A program made the translations under genes and the position numbers. A stretch of 64,000 nucleotides of DNA, taken from assembly GCA_003586115.2 (NCBI GenBank), contig QVOM02000029.1:27263556-27327555 (forward strand), written 5' to 3'. The notes under the pieces are model-generated. The model was not told where the DNA came from. It did no database searches and was given only the letters and a program-made list of their open reading frames with translations. The stretch comes from Salvator merianae (lineage: Eukaryota > Chordata > Lepidosauria > Squamata > Teiidae). This document shows, one piece after another, positions 10,597 to 21,054 of the stretch (position 1 is the stretch's first letter; each line of letters begins with the position of its first letter).

Positions 10597-12148
10597 GGCC
10601 GCGGTCGGACATCGTCAATGTAATCCGTATAGAAGAGTACACGCAGTGAATTCGTCTTCTGGTCGTTCCCACAGTTACAATTTAACACAGAGTCAATTCA
10701 TACTTGCTCGTTCCCACACTGATATTTCCCATGCTTGGCAGTACCCTTTCTGCCTCCACCCCTCATCAAATTCTCCTCCCTATGCAGTCAGCGATTGGCT
10801 GCAGTCCCAACGTTCAAACCTTGACGTCACAGGGGTGGGAAAGTCAAGCTCCGTTCTCCTATGTCCCTGCTGCTACTTCAGAACAGAGATTCACTTGGCA
10901 GCGTTACTAGGCATTTGCCATTTGCTCCTCCCTGCAGCCTCTGTCTACCGAGGCAGAACTTAAAAACTACGTTCACTTTAAAACTATGAACTTTAAAAAA
11001 CTAAGCTTTTGAAATGCGGAGTTCTGCTACCCTGCTGATTCACTTTAACTAAGCTTTTGAAATGCGGAGTTTTGCTATCCTGCTGATTCACTTTAGTGCA
11101 ACTGCAAAGCAGGGGAGGTGCATAACAATGGGAAGAAGTGGGGAGGGGAATTGGGGGGGCTCTACTCTTTTGACAATCAAGTGCTTCTGCATTTTGCAGA
11201 GATCCTAGCAATGGGAGCAGTTTATTTTTTGCTTTAAAGAGCAGACAGAATTTAATTTCTTGAATGGGGGATAAAGAAAGAGAAAGCACTGCAGCTTAAA
11301 AAATTCATTGGAGGCAATAAGAAACCTCTTCTTCCAACACTTGGGCAAACTTATATTTTTTATATATATATTTAAGAAGCGTGGAGCACAGCAGGCGCCT
11401 TCTCCTCCTCCTCCTTCTCACACATGTCCGTGCGAAGGATTTACAACATCTAAGAAAGCTTCTTCTCATCCCCCCCCACAAAGCCCCCCATTTTCATCCT
11501 ACAACCACTGACACAGAGCAAGAAGCACAGGGAGGGAGACACACACGCCCACAAAGTCGAGGAGAATTGTGATTTTATGATCTTGCCGTTTTCTTTTCCT
11601 GTGCTTCGGTGCTACAGCGCTTTTACACAAAAGTGGCTGGTGAGGAAAGAAAGACAGCGGGCTGCTGATGAAGCCGTAACTTTCCCCACGGCACTGCTGA
11701 ATAGGAGGAGTGGGCAGAACACAGCGACATGGGGAGAAGGGATGGCAACTTCTCCTTTCATCACGCAGCGGCAGAGAAGGGAATACAGGAAGCTGATTAA
11801 AAATTTGCCTGTACGCCATGCTAGCTTTCCTGAGAACCGTGGCGGCCTCCCTAGCAGAACGCCCACCCACAACGTCTGTCATTGGACGGCACAAAATGGG
11901 GATCCCTCCCTCTGCACGCCCACAGAAAATTACGGTCCCTCCAACAGATTCGCTTTCTCTGTGCCCACAGGAAAAGTAAAGCGCGCTAGCGATCTGAAAT
12001 GGCTTGAGAATTGATAAAATCCGAAGACAAAGTAATGCGCATTTAGCCTATTTAATCCATAAAAATTACAGAAAGGCAAAATCATGTCGGGACAGCGGGA
12101 ACTGAAGACGGCCTGTAAACTGATTATATGCCGTGTCCGAACGCGACC
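10597..12148 (-). mobile_element. F1 TIR element, copy B (complete, longest)
   Basis: The ends GGCCGCGGTCGGACATCG and CCGTGTCCGAACGCGACC are inverted repeats, flanked by TAT on both sides (10594-10596 and 12149-12151). Copy B keeps a perfect CRE (TGACGTCA, 10822-10829) and an inverted CCAAT box (10794-10798). From about 11300 to 11860 it has an internal segment not found in copies A, C, D or E. The 131-, 145- and 98-codon frames here have no transposase or Myb-like features that I can see. At 1552 bp it is the longest uninterrupted copy. Confidence 0.82.
11001..11096. repeat. 48-bp tandem duplication inside F1 copy B
   Basis: Two adjacent units begin CTAAGCTTTTGAAATGCGGA and differ at two or three positions. 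Other F1 copies lack the duplication. Confidence 0.85.
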
Positions 12149-12150
12149 TA

Positions 12151-12435
12151 TGTCAGCACACTGGTTTCTCTCCAGCTGCCTTTGCACATTCCCAACCCCC
12201 AGCCCTGCCTAATTGCCATCCTCACTGACTCAACCTTTTCACTGGTTGTTGGTTAGCCAGCATGCTGGGCGCCTGGAAACTTGTACTGTTTAGTCTGTGA
12301 CAGATAAGTTGGACACTTATATCCTACTGCTCTCTGCTACTCCTTGTTTTCTGTTATCTATGAATAAAGGAACCTCTCACGGCTGAGCCTGTGTTTCTGC
12401 TTGAATGGATGAAGGGGTAAATGGTGATTCTGACA
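12151..12435 (+). mobile_element. Probable solo LTR nested in F5
   Basis: This 285-bp segment begins TGTCAG and ends CTGACA, a 6-bp inverted repeat with the canonical TG...CA termini. It carries an AATAAA at about 12362 followed by a pyrimidine- and G-rich tail, the layout of a U3-R-U5 LTR. Comparison with the whole F5 copy at 62415 shows that this block is inserted relative to it. Flanks (ACTA and TCTA) give only an imperfect 4-bp duplication. F1 copy B is inserted at its first base. There is no internal retroelement coding sequence. Confidence 0.5.
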
Positions 12436-12773
12436 TCTACTAGCTACGGACAGCAAAAACATGGTCCACACAGCCTGACCAGAAGCAGCTGGATGACTTC
12501 CAGCCAATAGCCTCTGCACCCTCTTCTGGGTGTGAATGCTGCAAGTGGATGGGCCAACTGCAGCTGCACAATCACATGCCACATCCCAATCACTAGTCCC
12601 AACAGTCAGATGTTGGGCCCGCCCTGGGTGGGCCATTCGCACTGCAAGTGCTGATGGCCCAGTGCAGGGCTATTCTAGCACTTGCAGTGCAAATGTCTGC
12701 TGTGCTGCTGGGTCTTTACCAGCCAATAATGGTATTGCTATGCCATTCTAGGCTGGTCAGTATGAAAAGGCCC
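12436..12773 (+). mobile_element. F5 TIR element, right part
   Basis: The sequence resumes with CTACTAGCTACGGACAG, which matches CTACTAGCTGTGGACAG of the intact copy, and runs collinearly to GTCAGTATGAAAAGGCCC, the inverted right end. Shared landmarks include GCTATTCTAGCACTTGCAGT. The element is non-coding. Confidence 0.8.
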
Positions 12774-13172
12774 ATACACTGAGCAAGCTCAATACCCACT
12801 TCCAATCCTTTGAACTACTTTTCTAGGTCTTCTCACTAACCCCTTCTGATGGGGTGAAAGCCATGTATTCCACAGCCAGAGTAAAAGCATTTTTATCCTT
12901 CTGGGTAAGAACCACTTTTCTTGCCGCTGCATCCTGGGTTGTGTGGCCTCTGGCTCTCCTCCAGTAAAAACTGGCATAAAGATAGTGCTGCTTTGACAGG
13001 CCAAAAACATAAGTCAGGCCAACCCTGGTTCAGCATAGGCTGATCCGTGACTGCTGTTACTAACAACAAAATTGCATTAGAGACAGAAGCAACTATAGAA
13101 CAGTAGAATGAAAGGCACGCAAAGACCCTCTGGCACAGGGTCTTTCTCAGGGGTTGTTCTTGTAGCATCTTA
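12774..13172. other. Unassigned stretch
   Basis: Open frames of 73 and 97 codons overlap here without recognisable domains. No repeat is identified. Confidence 0.5.
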
Positions 13173-13628
13173 GGGTCTTTCTGCACTTACCAATATCCCA
13201 GTACAGTGCAAGGCCTAGCTCTCTCCTGGGCCTCGCTCTTCCATACTCTGGTGCAGACTAGAGAGACTCTGCTGCTGCTAGGGTGCTCCATCCACACTAG
13301 ATGGAGCACAGCCTGGTCTAGGCAGCCAAAATGGCCACCTAGACTGGCATACAGGTAGGTCTACCAGTGTTCCAGGGGCCTCTGGAATGGAACAGGGAAG
13401 CAGGTGGAAGACTGCCTCCCTGTTCCGGTTTAGCAGGGGAGCGATTTTGGCAGTGCACCAAATTGCACCATAAAAAGGTGGGGCTCACAGTGAGCTTCGG
13501 AGCAGCATGGGGTGGCTCCCAGAACAGACCCTCCAAGTGTGGATGACCTTATTCCAGACCAGCTGGAGCCTCCAACATGGAGTGTGTTCCATCGAAGCAG
13601 TCCAGCCCTCACAAATGCAGAATCGGCC
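13173..13628 (+). mobile_element. F4 TIR element, copy 2
   Basis: The left end is GGGTCTTTCTGCACTTACC and the right end CAAATGCAGAATCGGCC. Inside are the F4 landmarks GGTAGGTCTACCAGTG, a TTAGCAGGGGAGCGATTT block and GCAGTGCACCAAATTGCACC. It is non-coding. Confidence 0.7.
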
Positions 13629-14095
13629 TTTGCATCTGGCTTATGTACAGCAGTTACCTGTGGACTGGGAGCTAGAGAGAAATGGGAGGGGCGATGAAAC
13701 ACTGACTGAAAGCTGCCTTTGGATCTCTTTGAACCATGTTTTGATAAGCTGAAGATCAAAGAACAATTGGGGAGATCAAAAGCAAGCTTTCAAACGGAGC
13801 CGCTTCCCTCCTGCATGTGTGATAAACAAACCCAAATATTTTAAAGAGACAGATCTTGGGGAATCACCTCTATCGTTGCATGTCAAGGCTTCAGAAGTTT
13901 CGCCGATTGGTACTACTTCTATGGTAGCCATTGCAAAGCAATGACTAAAGTATTGAGCCAGGCTTTGGGAGATTCCAGTTGTGTCTCCACAGGGATGAGT
14001 AGAAGACAGCTCGAGGAAGAGTCTGCTCAGACATGATACGGCACAGCATAGCCATCCTGGGGATCCATTTCCAGGGCCACTGTCCCAATAAGCCA
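13629..14095. other. Unassigned stretch
   Basis: No gene or repeat family is recognised. The 106-codon minus-strand frame is not a recognisable protein. Confidence 0.5.
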
Positions 14096-14225
14096 ATTTA
14101 TTTATTTATTTATTTATTATTTCAATTTCTACCCCGCCCTATACCACAGAGTCCCAGGGTGGCTCACAAAAACATACAAAAAACTATTGCAATAAAAACA
14201 CCATAATAACATTCTAAAACATAAA
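14096..14225 (-). mobile_element. LINE/SINE 3' tail with (TTTA)n
   Basis: A (TTTA)n run is followed by CAATTTCTACCCCGCCCTAT and CCCAGGGTGGCTCAC. This is the minus-strand image of the squamate-type 3' tail in which GGCGGGGTAGAAAT precedes an A-rich repeat. The family (L2 or a SINE using the same tail) cannot be decided from so short a piece. Confidence 0.6.
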
Positions 14226-14893
14226 AAAATGGATGCTGGGGCGGGGGGAGGGTGCCAGCAAACCCATATATCCAGTTTGCAGCAAGTTAATGCCCATTGT
14301 GAGTCAAATCAATGAGACAGAGTTACCTAAAGGTGGCAGCATGGACCTCCAGCCACATCAACACAGGAGCACATTCACTACCACCATCACCCACTCTATG
14401 GATGAAGTTTGTCCCCACAGGAATGTAGCGATATGGCCTCAAAATTAAATCTCCACTAAGCTATGAGACACAGTGGGTATTATGGGGCCTATCACTACCT
14501 GTGAGCCTAAGCTTTCTTTCATCCTGTTGTGAACCTAAAATGGAAAGAAGCAAAATCTGGTCCACAACATGGAGGGCTTCTGAGGGAAAAGACAGAATAC
14601 AAAGGAAGACTTTGTTTGCCTGAGGTGAGTTTAGTGTTGGCTGTATTTTCTTTGGTAAGAATTAAAGGCTGCCAAATACCTGAGGAACTGTCTCTTCAAA
14701 TACGCACCAGCCTGAGTATAAAGATCAGTTGGAGAGGCCATTGTAAACACTGTAGCACAACATATGACAAAGACCACCTGTTGGTGGCTTCCAGGCTATG
14801 GACTGAATTCTCATCTGAGGTATGCGAGGCACATCATTGTACACATGTCAGCTCTTGGTTAACGCACATCCTAACTTGCTCTTTTGGTTTTAG
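14226..14893. other. Unassigned stretch
   Basis: A 180-codon plus-strand frame at 14529-15071 runs from here into F6 and F1, so it is a chance frame spanning unrelated units. No other feature is seen. Confidence 0.5.
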
Positions 14894-14942
14894 AGGCCTG
14901 TTCACCCTTGTTGCTACCAAGCATGAAGGACGCTTGCTAGCT
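14894..14942 (+). mobile_element. F6 TIR element, left part (split)
   Basis: AGGCCTGTTCACCCTTGTTG and CTACCAAGCATGAAGGACGC match the left end of the F6 copy at 24866 (GGGTCTATTCGCACTTGATG, then GGTAGCAAGCAT). It is interrupted by F1 copy C and resumes at 16143. Confidence 0.65.
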
Positions 14943-14945
14943 AAA

Positions 14946-16139
14946 GCCACGGGCCGACATCGTAAATTTAATCTGTCTCGGAAGAGTACGAGGACTGAAT
15001 TTGTCTTCCAATCATTCCCACAGTTACATTTTAATACAGACTCAATTCGTACTTGCTCGTTCTCAGACTGATGTTTTCCATGCTGGGCACGGAGAAACAG
15101 TACCTTTTCTGCCTCCACCCCTCGTCAAATTCTCCTCCTTGTGCAGTCAGTGATTGGCTGCAGTCCCAACGTTCAAATCTTGATGTCATGGGATGGGAAA
15201 GTCAAGCTCCGCTCTCCGTATGTCCCCACTGCTGCCTCAGAACATGGATTCACTTGGAAGCATTACTAGTCATTCGCCATTTGCTCTTTCTCCCCCCACA
15301 GCCTCTATCTACAGAAGCAGAACTTTAAAACCATGTGTACTGCACAATTGAGCTTCTTAAAGTGCAAATGCCGATTTCTGCTCCCTTGCAAGTGCATTTT
15401 TGCGCAATTGCGCAATTTAAAGGTAGCACAAAAGCAGGGAGAGGTCCGTAAAGAAGGGGAAACGTGGGGAGAGAACTGGGGGGGGGCTCTATTATCATGA
15501 TAGTGCAGTTCATGGCCAGCAAATGGACTCTGCTTCATTTCCCCCTGAGACATCCTCAGCGGCATGTGTCCCCACTGTGTAGCTGTGTGCTGCCGATGGC
15601 AAAACTGATTTTGAGTGGCTTCTTTGTTGGGGCAAGACGACTGCAACCCCAAACAGGTGCAGTTTCTTTTTTGGTTTAATCAGCAGACGGAAGTGGAAGA
15701 AGCCTTTCATTTCTTCCTGGCAGTGTCAAATGGGGGATAAAGAAAGAGAAAAGACTGCAGCTTGGCGAAGTAAAAAGGAGGATGGTTTTCTTTTCTCCTG
15801 GCAGCAACAGAAGGGGGGATAATGGAGGCAGAAGAAACTACTGTGCTTCCTGCCCACCCACAAAGTCTGTCATTGGACGGCACAAAATGGGAAGCCCTCC
15901 CTCTGCATGCCCTCCAAATATGTGGTCCCTCCCAAATAGTCTCCTTTCCTGTTCTCACATCGCAAAGTAAAGCGGGCTAGCAATCTGGAATGGTTTGAGA
16001 ACTCTTTAAATCCAAATACAAAGTAGTCTGGATTTCGCCAATTTAGTCCAGAAAAACTACAGAACGGCAAGATCATGTCAGGCCAGTGGGAACTGAAGAT
16101 GGCCTGTAAACTGATTAAATGCTGTGTCAGAATGCAGCC
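14946..16139 (-). mobile_element. F1 TIR element, copy C (complete)
   Basis: The left end GCCACGGGCCGACATCG and right end TGCTGTGTCAGAATGCAGCC are inverted, and AAA flanks both sides (14943-14945 and 16140-16142). The body matches copy A in reverse, including GTCAGTGATTGGCTGCAG (CCAAT box), the CRE remnant TGATGTCA, and two tandem TTGCGCAA sites at 15400-15415. Several short frames cross it, none with a transposase signature. Confidence 0.85.
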
Positions 16140-16142
16140 AAA

Positions 16143-16516
16143 GTATGTCGGCACTTGGCAGCGGCCTAAGCGTTTGGAGCAGCATAACGCTGCTTCTGAT
16201 TGCTCCTAGCTGTGGAGCACAAATTTGTGCTCCACATCTTTACTGGCAGCTGATAGTTAGCTCCCAGTAAAGTGCATTTGCACTTACCTTGCGGTTCCGT
16301 GTCTGGGCCGGTACGATCAAGCAATCGTGCATGCACACACCTGTGCATTGGGCAGCCCTGGTAGTTGACATGGCAGAGGCCAGACTCTTCCTGGCTGCTG
16401 CCATGGTAAGCTTCAGGCAAGGCTACTGGCATTTGCGCTGCATTTGGTAACCTGCTTCAGGTTGGGAACTAGGGCTACATAGTATCCTGTTCTAGCATGG
16501 TAAGTGCAAAAACGCC
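16143..16516 (+). mobile_element. F6 TIR element, right part
   Basis: It continues the F6 copy interrupted at 14942, with landmarks shared with 24866-25236: CTGCTGCCATGGTAAGCTTC, GGCTACTGGCATTTGCGCTG and the right end CTAGCATGGTAAGTGCAAAA followed by ACGCCC. It is non-coding. Confidence 0.7.
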
Positions 16517-17625
16517 CATAGATTACTCTTTTCTCTCCTGTGAGGCTGCCATCAGGTTTGTACTTGTAAAAATCTGTCAGGTTTTAAGCAAAACAAAACA
16601 AAAAAACCTCCACTACAAGTCCCTGCTTCCCTTACCTGTTAAAGAATGTGAAAACATTCCTGAGATAATATTTAGAGAGCAATAGCGAAACATGTATGCT
16701 CAGAAGTCATTATACAAGCAGTAGAATTTGCAGCAAGTGTTTTAAAAACATTTCAAAATATAATGTACAGTACAACAGAGCATGGAATTCAGTGTGCATT
16801 GAGCCTAAAAGTGCTGTATTTCAGTTAAGCATCCACAGGAGTTGCAACAGATGATAATCTGCTACTATGGCCTGAATGTAACTATATAAACATCAATACA
16901 GCCAGGCCTATTTATTCCTGGTTTTAATCTGCAAACTCTGGAGAATCCTCAGCTGACAGCAACTTTGATGGAGCGTCAAAAGATCCAGCTGTAACTCAAA
17001 GCCAGAATTTGTGGTCTTAGTCAGATTTTTATGTATCCCACTGGAGCAAGAGGACATTTCAAGAAATTAAATATTCAGAAGCTTGACTATATTATGAAGA
17101 GCAGATTTCCGGAATATGATAGATTGGGGAGATCTAAGAAGCATAACAAGATGAAAAAGAAGGAGACTTTATGACAGAGCAATGAAAAAGAGGGGGAAAT
17201 TGGTAGGCATTAGTAACAACAATCCATACAATGCACTAAAATCACTTTTACTAACTCTAACTATGGTCTGTATCTATCCCAGTGTGCTCTTGCCAATGAC
17301 TCTGGAGAGCATTCACAACCAAAACTTGAAACTCTTCCTTATTCTTGTTTACAGATTTATCATTCAGTTCTTGAGAAACATGCCCTACAAAGCATCTCAC
17401 AATGCATTCTTTCAAAAAAATAAAACTGTGGACCAAACATGCAATTTCATTTGAAAATCTTAAGCTACTTAAGATATCCATTTCATAAATATTTAAAAAG
17501 CTATTCCCCAATAATACTAGAATCTCAACAATCATGGAAGGAGCAACTCAGTAAACAAAATTCTGCTTGGCCCACATATTATAGGCTGTTTTTGCCCTTA
17601 TTACACGGGACCGACTGGGGCATGG
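16517..17625. other. Unassigned AT-rich, repeat-poor stretch
   Basis: About 1.1 kb without recognisable repeats. Frames of 90 and 92 codons on opposite strands have no recognisable domains. It is ordinary unique sequence. Confidence 0.5.
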
Positions 17626-17629
17626 CATG

Positions 17630-17761
17630 GCCCAATCGCACCACTGAAGCGGTGGGGAGCAGATGAAGGCCATCCCTGGTTGCTTCAGCCATCTTGCGGT
17701 GTGAACGCACTTCGATAGGAAGCATTCTCAATGCTTACTACCATCAAGTGCAAATAGGCCC
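17630..17761. mobile_element. F6-related TIR fragment
   Basis: GAAGCGGTGGGGAGCAGATG, GGTTGCTTCAGCC and the terminal ATCAAGTGCAAATAGGCCC match the last 130 bases of the F6-like element at 55687-56474. The left half is missing. Confidence 0.6.
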
Positions 17762-18119
17762 AAAGTCTACCAAGCAACAAAGGCTTAAATATCCTTAAAT
17801 ATAATGGTGGAATTGGCAGATTCTAACTAACTTGCGTTAAACATAATTTGGGGCATTGCCTCAAAGGTCTGTTATAAGCATGGGTTCTCCTCTCTCCCAG
17901 TGGTGATCCATGGATCATGAACACAGGCTGTGAAAGTCAGGGCAATAGCATGAAGGTCTTGTATCTGCTTATCTGAACTGAATTCCAGTTTTTTTCTGCA
18001 CCAGCATTCAGAATGGATGGGTTAACGGAACCTGCAAGTGAACAACGTCTGTACAGATGTAGGGGCTTTTTGTAATTACTGATATTCTGTACCAGCAAGT
18101 GCACTAAAGGTCTCCCTTT
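17762..18119. other. Unassigned stretch
   Basis: Nothing recognisable was seen here. Confidence 0.5.
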
Positions 18120-18595
18120 CACATGTTAGTGTGGAATATGGGAGGCCTCAGCCACCCCTAGTAGGCTCTATCCACACAAGACAGAGCATGATCCAGACCA
18201 AGAGGCCCATGATCTGGATCATTGGTAGACCTCAAGATCGAGGTCTACCAGTGTAGTAGTTAGCCGTGGGCCAGATCATGGGGGTAGGCATAAAATATGC
18301 CTCCATGTTTTGAACTACTGAGGGATTGATTTCAGTGGTGTATGAAAGTGTGCCACCAAAATAGATTCCCCAGAAACTTAGGAGCTAGGTCCTTTCATTC
18401 CTAGCCCTTCAGCACCCTCAGAGTCCACCCCTGAAGACCACGCAAGCTTTGGGGCCAGTACAGGGATTGGTGTGGACCAGCTCCATCATACAGATGGTGC
18501 TGTTCCAGGCCATGCCTTGCTGTGATCTGAACCAATGGGCCTCACTGACCCATGTCCACTGATTTGGATTACACTGAGGCAGAGCAGAAAGACCC
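18120..18595 (+). mobile_element. F4 TIR element, copy 3
   Basis: It carries GACAGAGCATGATCCAGACC, the central inverted pair TAGACCTCAAGATCGAGGTC and the right end GAGGCAGAGCAGAAAGACCC. The left end is degraded. Confidence 0.65.
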
Positions 18596-19445
18596 ATAGC
18601 TTTCCCCACCCTGGGTTAAGCTAAAAGTGTTGCAGATGAAGTGGACTTGGACAATCTCTGAAGAAAATCACAAGACAGCAAGAGCAACATGAAGCATCAG
18701 AAGATGCTCTATATCAGACCAGACACAAGGGAATGAAAGGTTATCTTTTTCTCAACCTGAGTCCATTTTTTAATGCATCAAGTTCATTCCTAATGCACCA
18801 TTTCCTATTTTAGTCATTGCTGAGATACAAGCTTCACCTAAGATTGCAGCAGGTGGGGGTAATTTCAGAATATAAAAGAGAAAACAGATGAAAAGACAAG
18901 AAAAAGATAGAAAATATCTTGCATCCTTTCAACCACTCAGGAACCCCACAGGAATGTTGGTTGATGGACCACCTGGAGCACTTTTCCAGATAGGTGTCTA
19001 TCTGGGGTGTCAGAGATTTATAATAGTTTTGCCCAATTATGACACAACTGTGGTTTTTCATTTTTCTTATCAAGAAAAAGCAGATACTATCATCTGCCCA
19101 TACATTTTCCCAAAACATAAAACTGGTTGCCAGGAACATTGCTGTAGTTAAGCTTACACATCCATGGCAACCTCGCCTTTGTTGAACAGGTGGTCAAGCC
19201 TCAGATCCATCCAAGGGTTAGTTGGCTGCCATATCAGTGTTTCCAGCTCACCCTTGCCAAAGCCATGAAGACATGGAAAGGTAGACTTTCTAATACAGTA
19301 TACACCAATTTTCTCATTCCTCCCCCAGCCCAGGTGCAATGGCTTTGTAATGTGGTCAGGATTTACAAACAGACTTAAGATATAATATGTGAAAAAATAT
19401 ACTGAAAGTCATTCAAAGGAATAGTAAATGCACATAGGATAAAAG
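18596..19445. other. Unassigned stretch
   Basis: No gene or repeat is recognised. The opposed frames of 101 and 87 codons near 18.9-19.1 kb have no identifiable domain. Confidence 0.5.
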
Positions 19446-19469
19446 AAATGCATTGGTGGTGGTGGTGCT

Positions 19470-20258
19470 GCTGTTGTTCAGTTGTTAAGACTTTTCTGAC
19501 TCTCCATGACCTCATGGACCATAACACAACAGGACTTTATGTCCTCTGTTCTCTCCTGAAGTCTGCCCAGACTCATGTTTGTTGCCTCCATGACACTACT
19601 ATCCATCCCATCCTCTGCCATCCCTTTCTCCTTTTGCCTTCAATCTTTCTCAGCATCAGGGCCTTTTCCAATGAGTCCTGTTGTCTCATTATGCAGCCAA
19701 ATGTATTTGAGCTTCAGTATTTGTTCTTCCAATGAGCAGTCAGGATTGATTTCCTTTAGTATTGGCTGAATTTATCTTCTTGCAGTCAAAGGGACTCAAA
19801 TATTTTCCCCAGCACCATAATTCAGAGGCACTGATTCTTCAGCACTCAGCCTTCCTTGTGGTCCAGCTCTCACAGCCATACATTACTACGGTGAAAACCA
19901 TAGCTTTGACTTTGGCTGCATCCAGATGTCAGTTACTTATCCTGCTATATATGGATATTCTGGAATAAAGCATGGATATTCCAGAATATCCATGTTTTAT
20001 TCTGAAATATCCAAATATAGCAGAATAAGTAAGCGACATCTGGATGCAGCCTTTACAGATCTTTCTAGGCAAGGCAATGTCTCTGCTTTTTGGTATGCTG
20101 CCCAGGTTTGCCAAAGCTTTCCTCCCAAGGAGCAAGCGTCTTTTAATTTCAAGGCTGCAGTCACCATCAGCAGTGATCTTTGAACCCAATAAAAATGGAC
20201 ATTGCTTCCATTTCTTCCCCCTTTATTTTCACAGGAAGCAATGGGACCAGATGCCATA
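19470..20258 (-). mobile_element. BovB (RTE) LINE, 3' part, interrupted
   Basis: On the minus strand the 3' end lies near 19470 (plus strand TGTTGTTCAGTTGTTAAGAC). The coding remnant includes the RTE/BovB motif YGCESWT (19860-19880) and a tract matching LKRRLLLGRKA. At least one stop codon falls inside, so the copy is dead. The end TGACTCTCCATGACCTCATG and several downstream blocks match known BovB 3' sequence from memory. BovB is typical of squamates and ruminants, which supports the reptile assignment given the CR1 background. A hairpin MITE interrupts it at 19914-20051. Confidence 0.85.
19914..20051. mobile_element. 138-bp hairpin MITE inserted in BovB
   Basis: The ends GGCTGCATCCAGATGTC and GACATCTGGATGCAGCC are perfect inverted repeats, and almost the whole element is one long palindrome centred near the ATGGATATTCCAGAATATCC tract. 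TTT flanks both sides (19911-19913 and 20052-20054), and the BovB sequence resumes afterwards, so the insertion is unambiguous. The TIRs resemble those of F1 and F3, consistent with a PIF/Harbinger-type 3-bp duplication. Confidence 0.9.
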
Positions 20259-20288
20259 CCACTACCTACTCCTCTTTGCCAGCCTTTC

Positions 20289-20426
20289 AGACACATCCAG
20301 ACATCACTTATTTATTCCTCTCTGCTTGGGTATTCTGGAATAAAACATGGATATCCCAGAATATTCATGCTTTGTTCTGGAATATCCAAATATAGCAGAA
20401 CAAGTAAGTGACATCTGGAAGCAGCC
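20289..20426. mobile_element. Second copy of the hairpin MITE
   Basis: ACATCCAGACATCACTTATT, GGTATTCTGGAATAAAACAT and TAAGTGACATCTGGAAGCAG match the element at 19914 at equivalent positions. The left TIR is more degraded and no target duplication remains. It lies 237 bp downstream of the first copy, just past the recognisable BovB sequence. Confidence 0.8.
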
Positions 20427-21054
20427 CCAGTGTTTCACTATGTAAGTATACTTTGGAATGATGCAGGTTAGGTAGCTATGTGCCTGAATGTTTGGAAGGC
20501 AGCTGCGAAGCTCTAGCCTTCATAAGCTGAGTGCATTAAAATTAAGATAAATGTGAACATATAGTTGAGCATGACATTTTTAGTGACTGGAACATGTGAC
20601 ATGCATAGCGCTAAACACACAGTTGTCAGGCATTGTTGGCTGGCAGGGCAGAGACCATATTATGCTTTGTAGTTGTCATGGACACAAGTAAACATCTGAC
20701 TTGGACAAAGCCTGAGAAGTTGCATCACAGCCGGCAATAGATCCACAGCAAGGATGCAGTGCAATTCCAGAAATGACAAGAAATGATGGTATTGCCTGGC
20801 TATGGGGGGGAAAAAGAGTTTGTAAGAAAACCAGCAGAGTGTCTGTCTCTGGCACTTGCAAATTCTTCTGTGCTTCCAGTGCCACTACCAGCAACTTGAC
20901 ATAGATGTTTTTAACTGGTGATGCTTTTGTCAAGCAGAAATAAAGACAGAAGAGAAAAATTGTCTATTTGATTTGTACATACACTTGCATTTGCATTTAT
21001 TGAAATGATGAATAAATAATATCAGTTGTGTCATGATGATGTTATGTCTCCCTT
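20427..21054. other. Unassigned stretch
   Basis: No repeat or gene is recognised. The part next to 21055 may belong to the 3' untranslated region of the R4-type LINE that follows. Confidence 0.4.

Noticed and set aside
11499..12014. 131- and 145-codon frames inside F1 copy B as a possible Harbinger transposase
   Set aside because: No DDE-type spacing, helix-turn-helix or Myb-like pattern could be recognised, and both strands are open over the same bases.
14529..15071. 180-codon plus-strand frame
   Set aside because: It spans unassigned DNA, the start of an F6 element and the start of F1 copy C, three units of independent origin.
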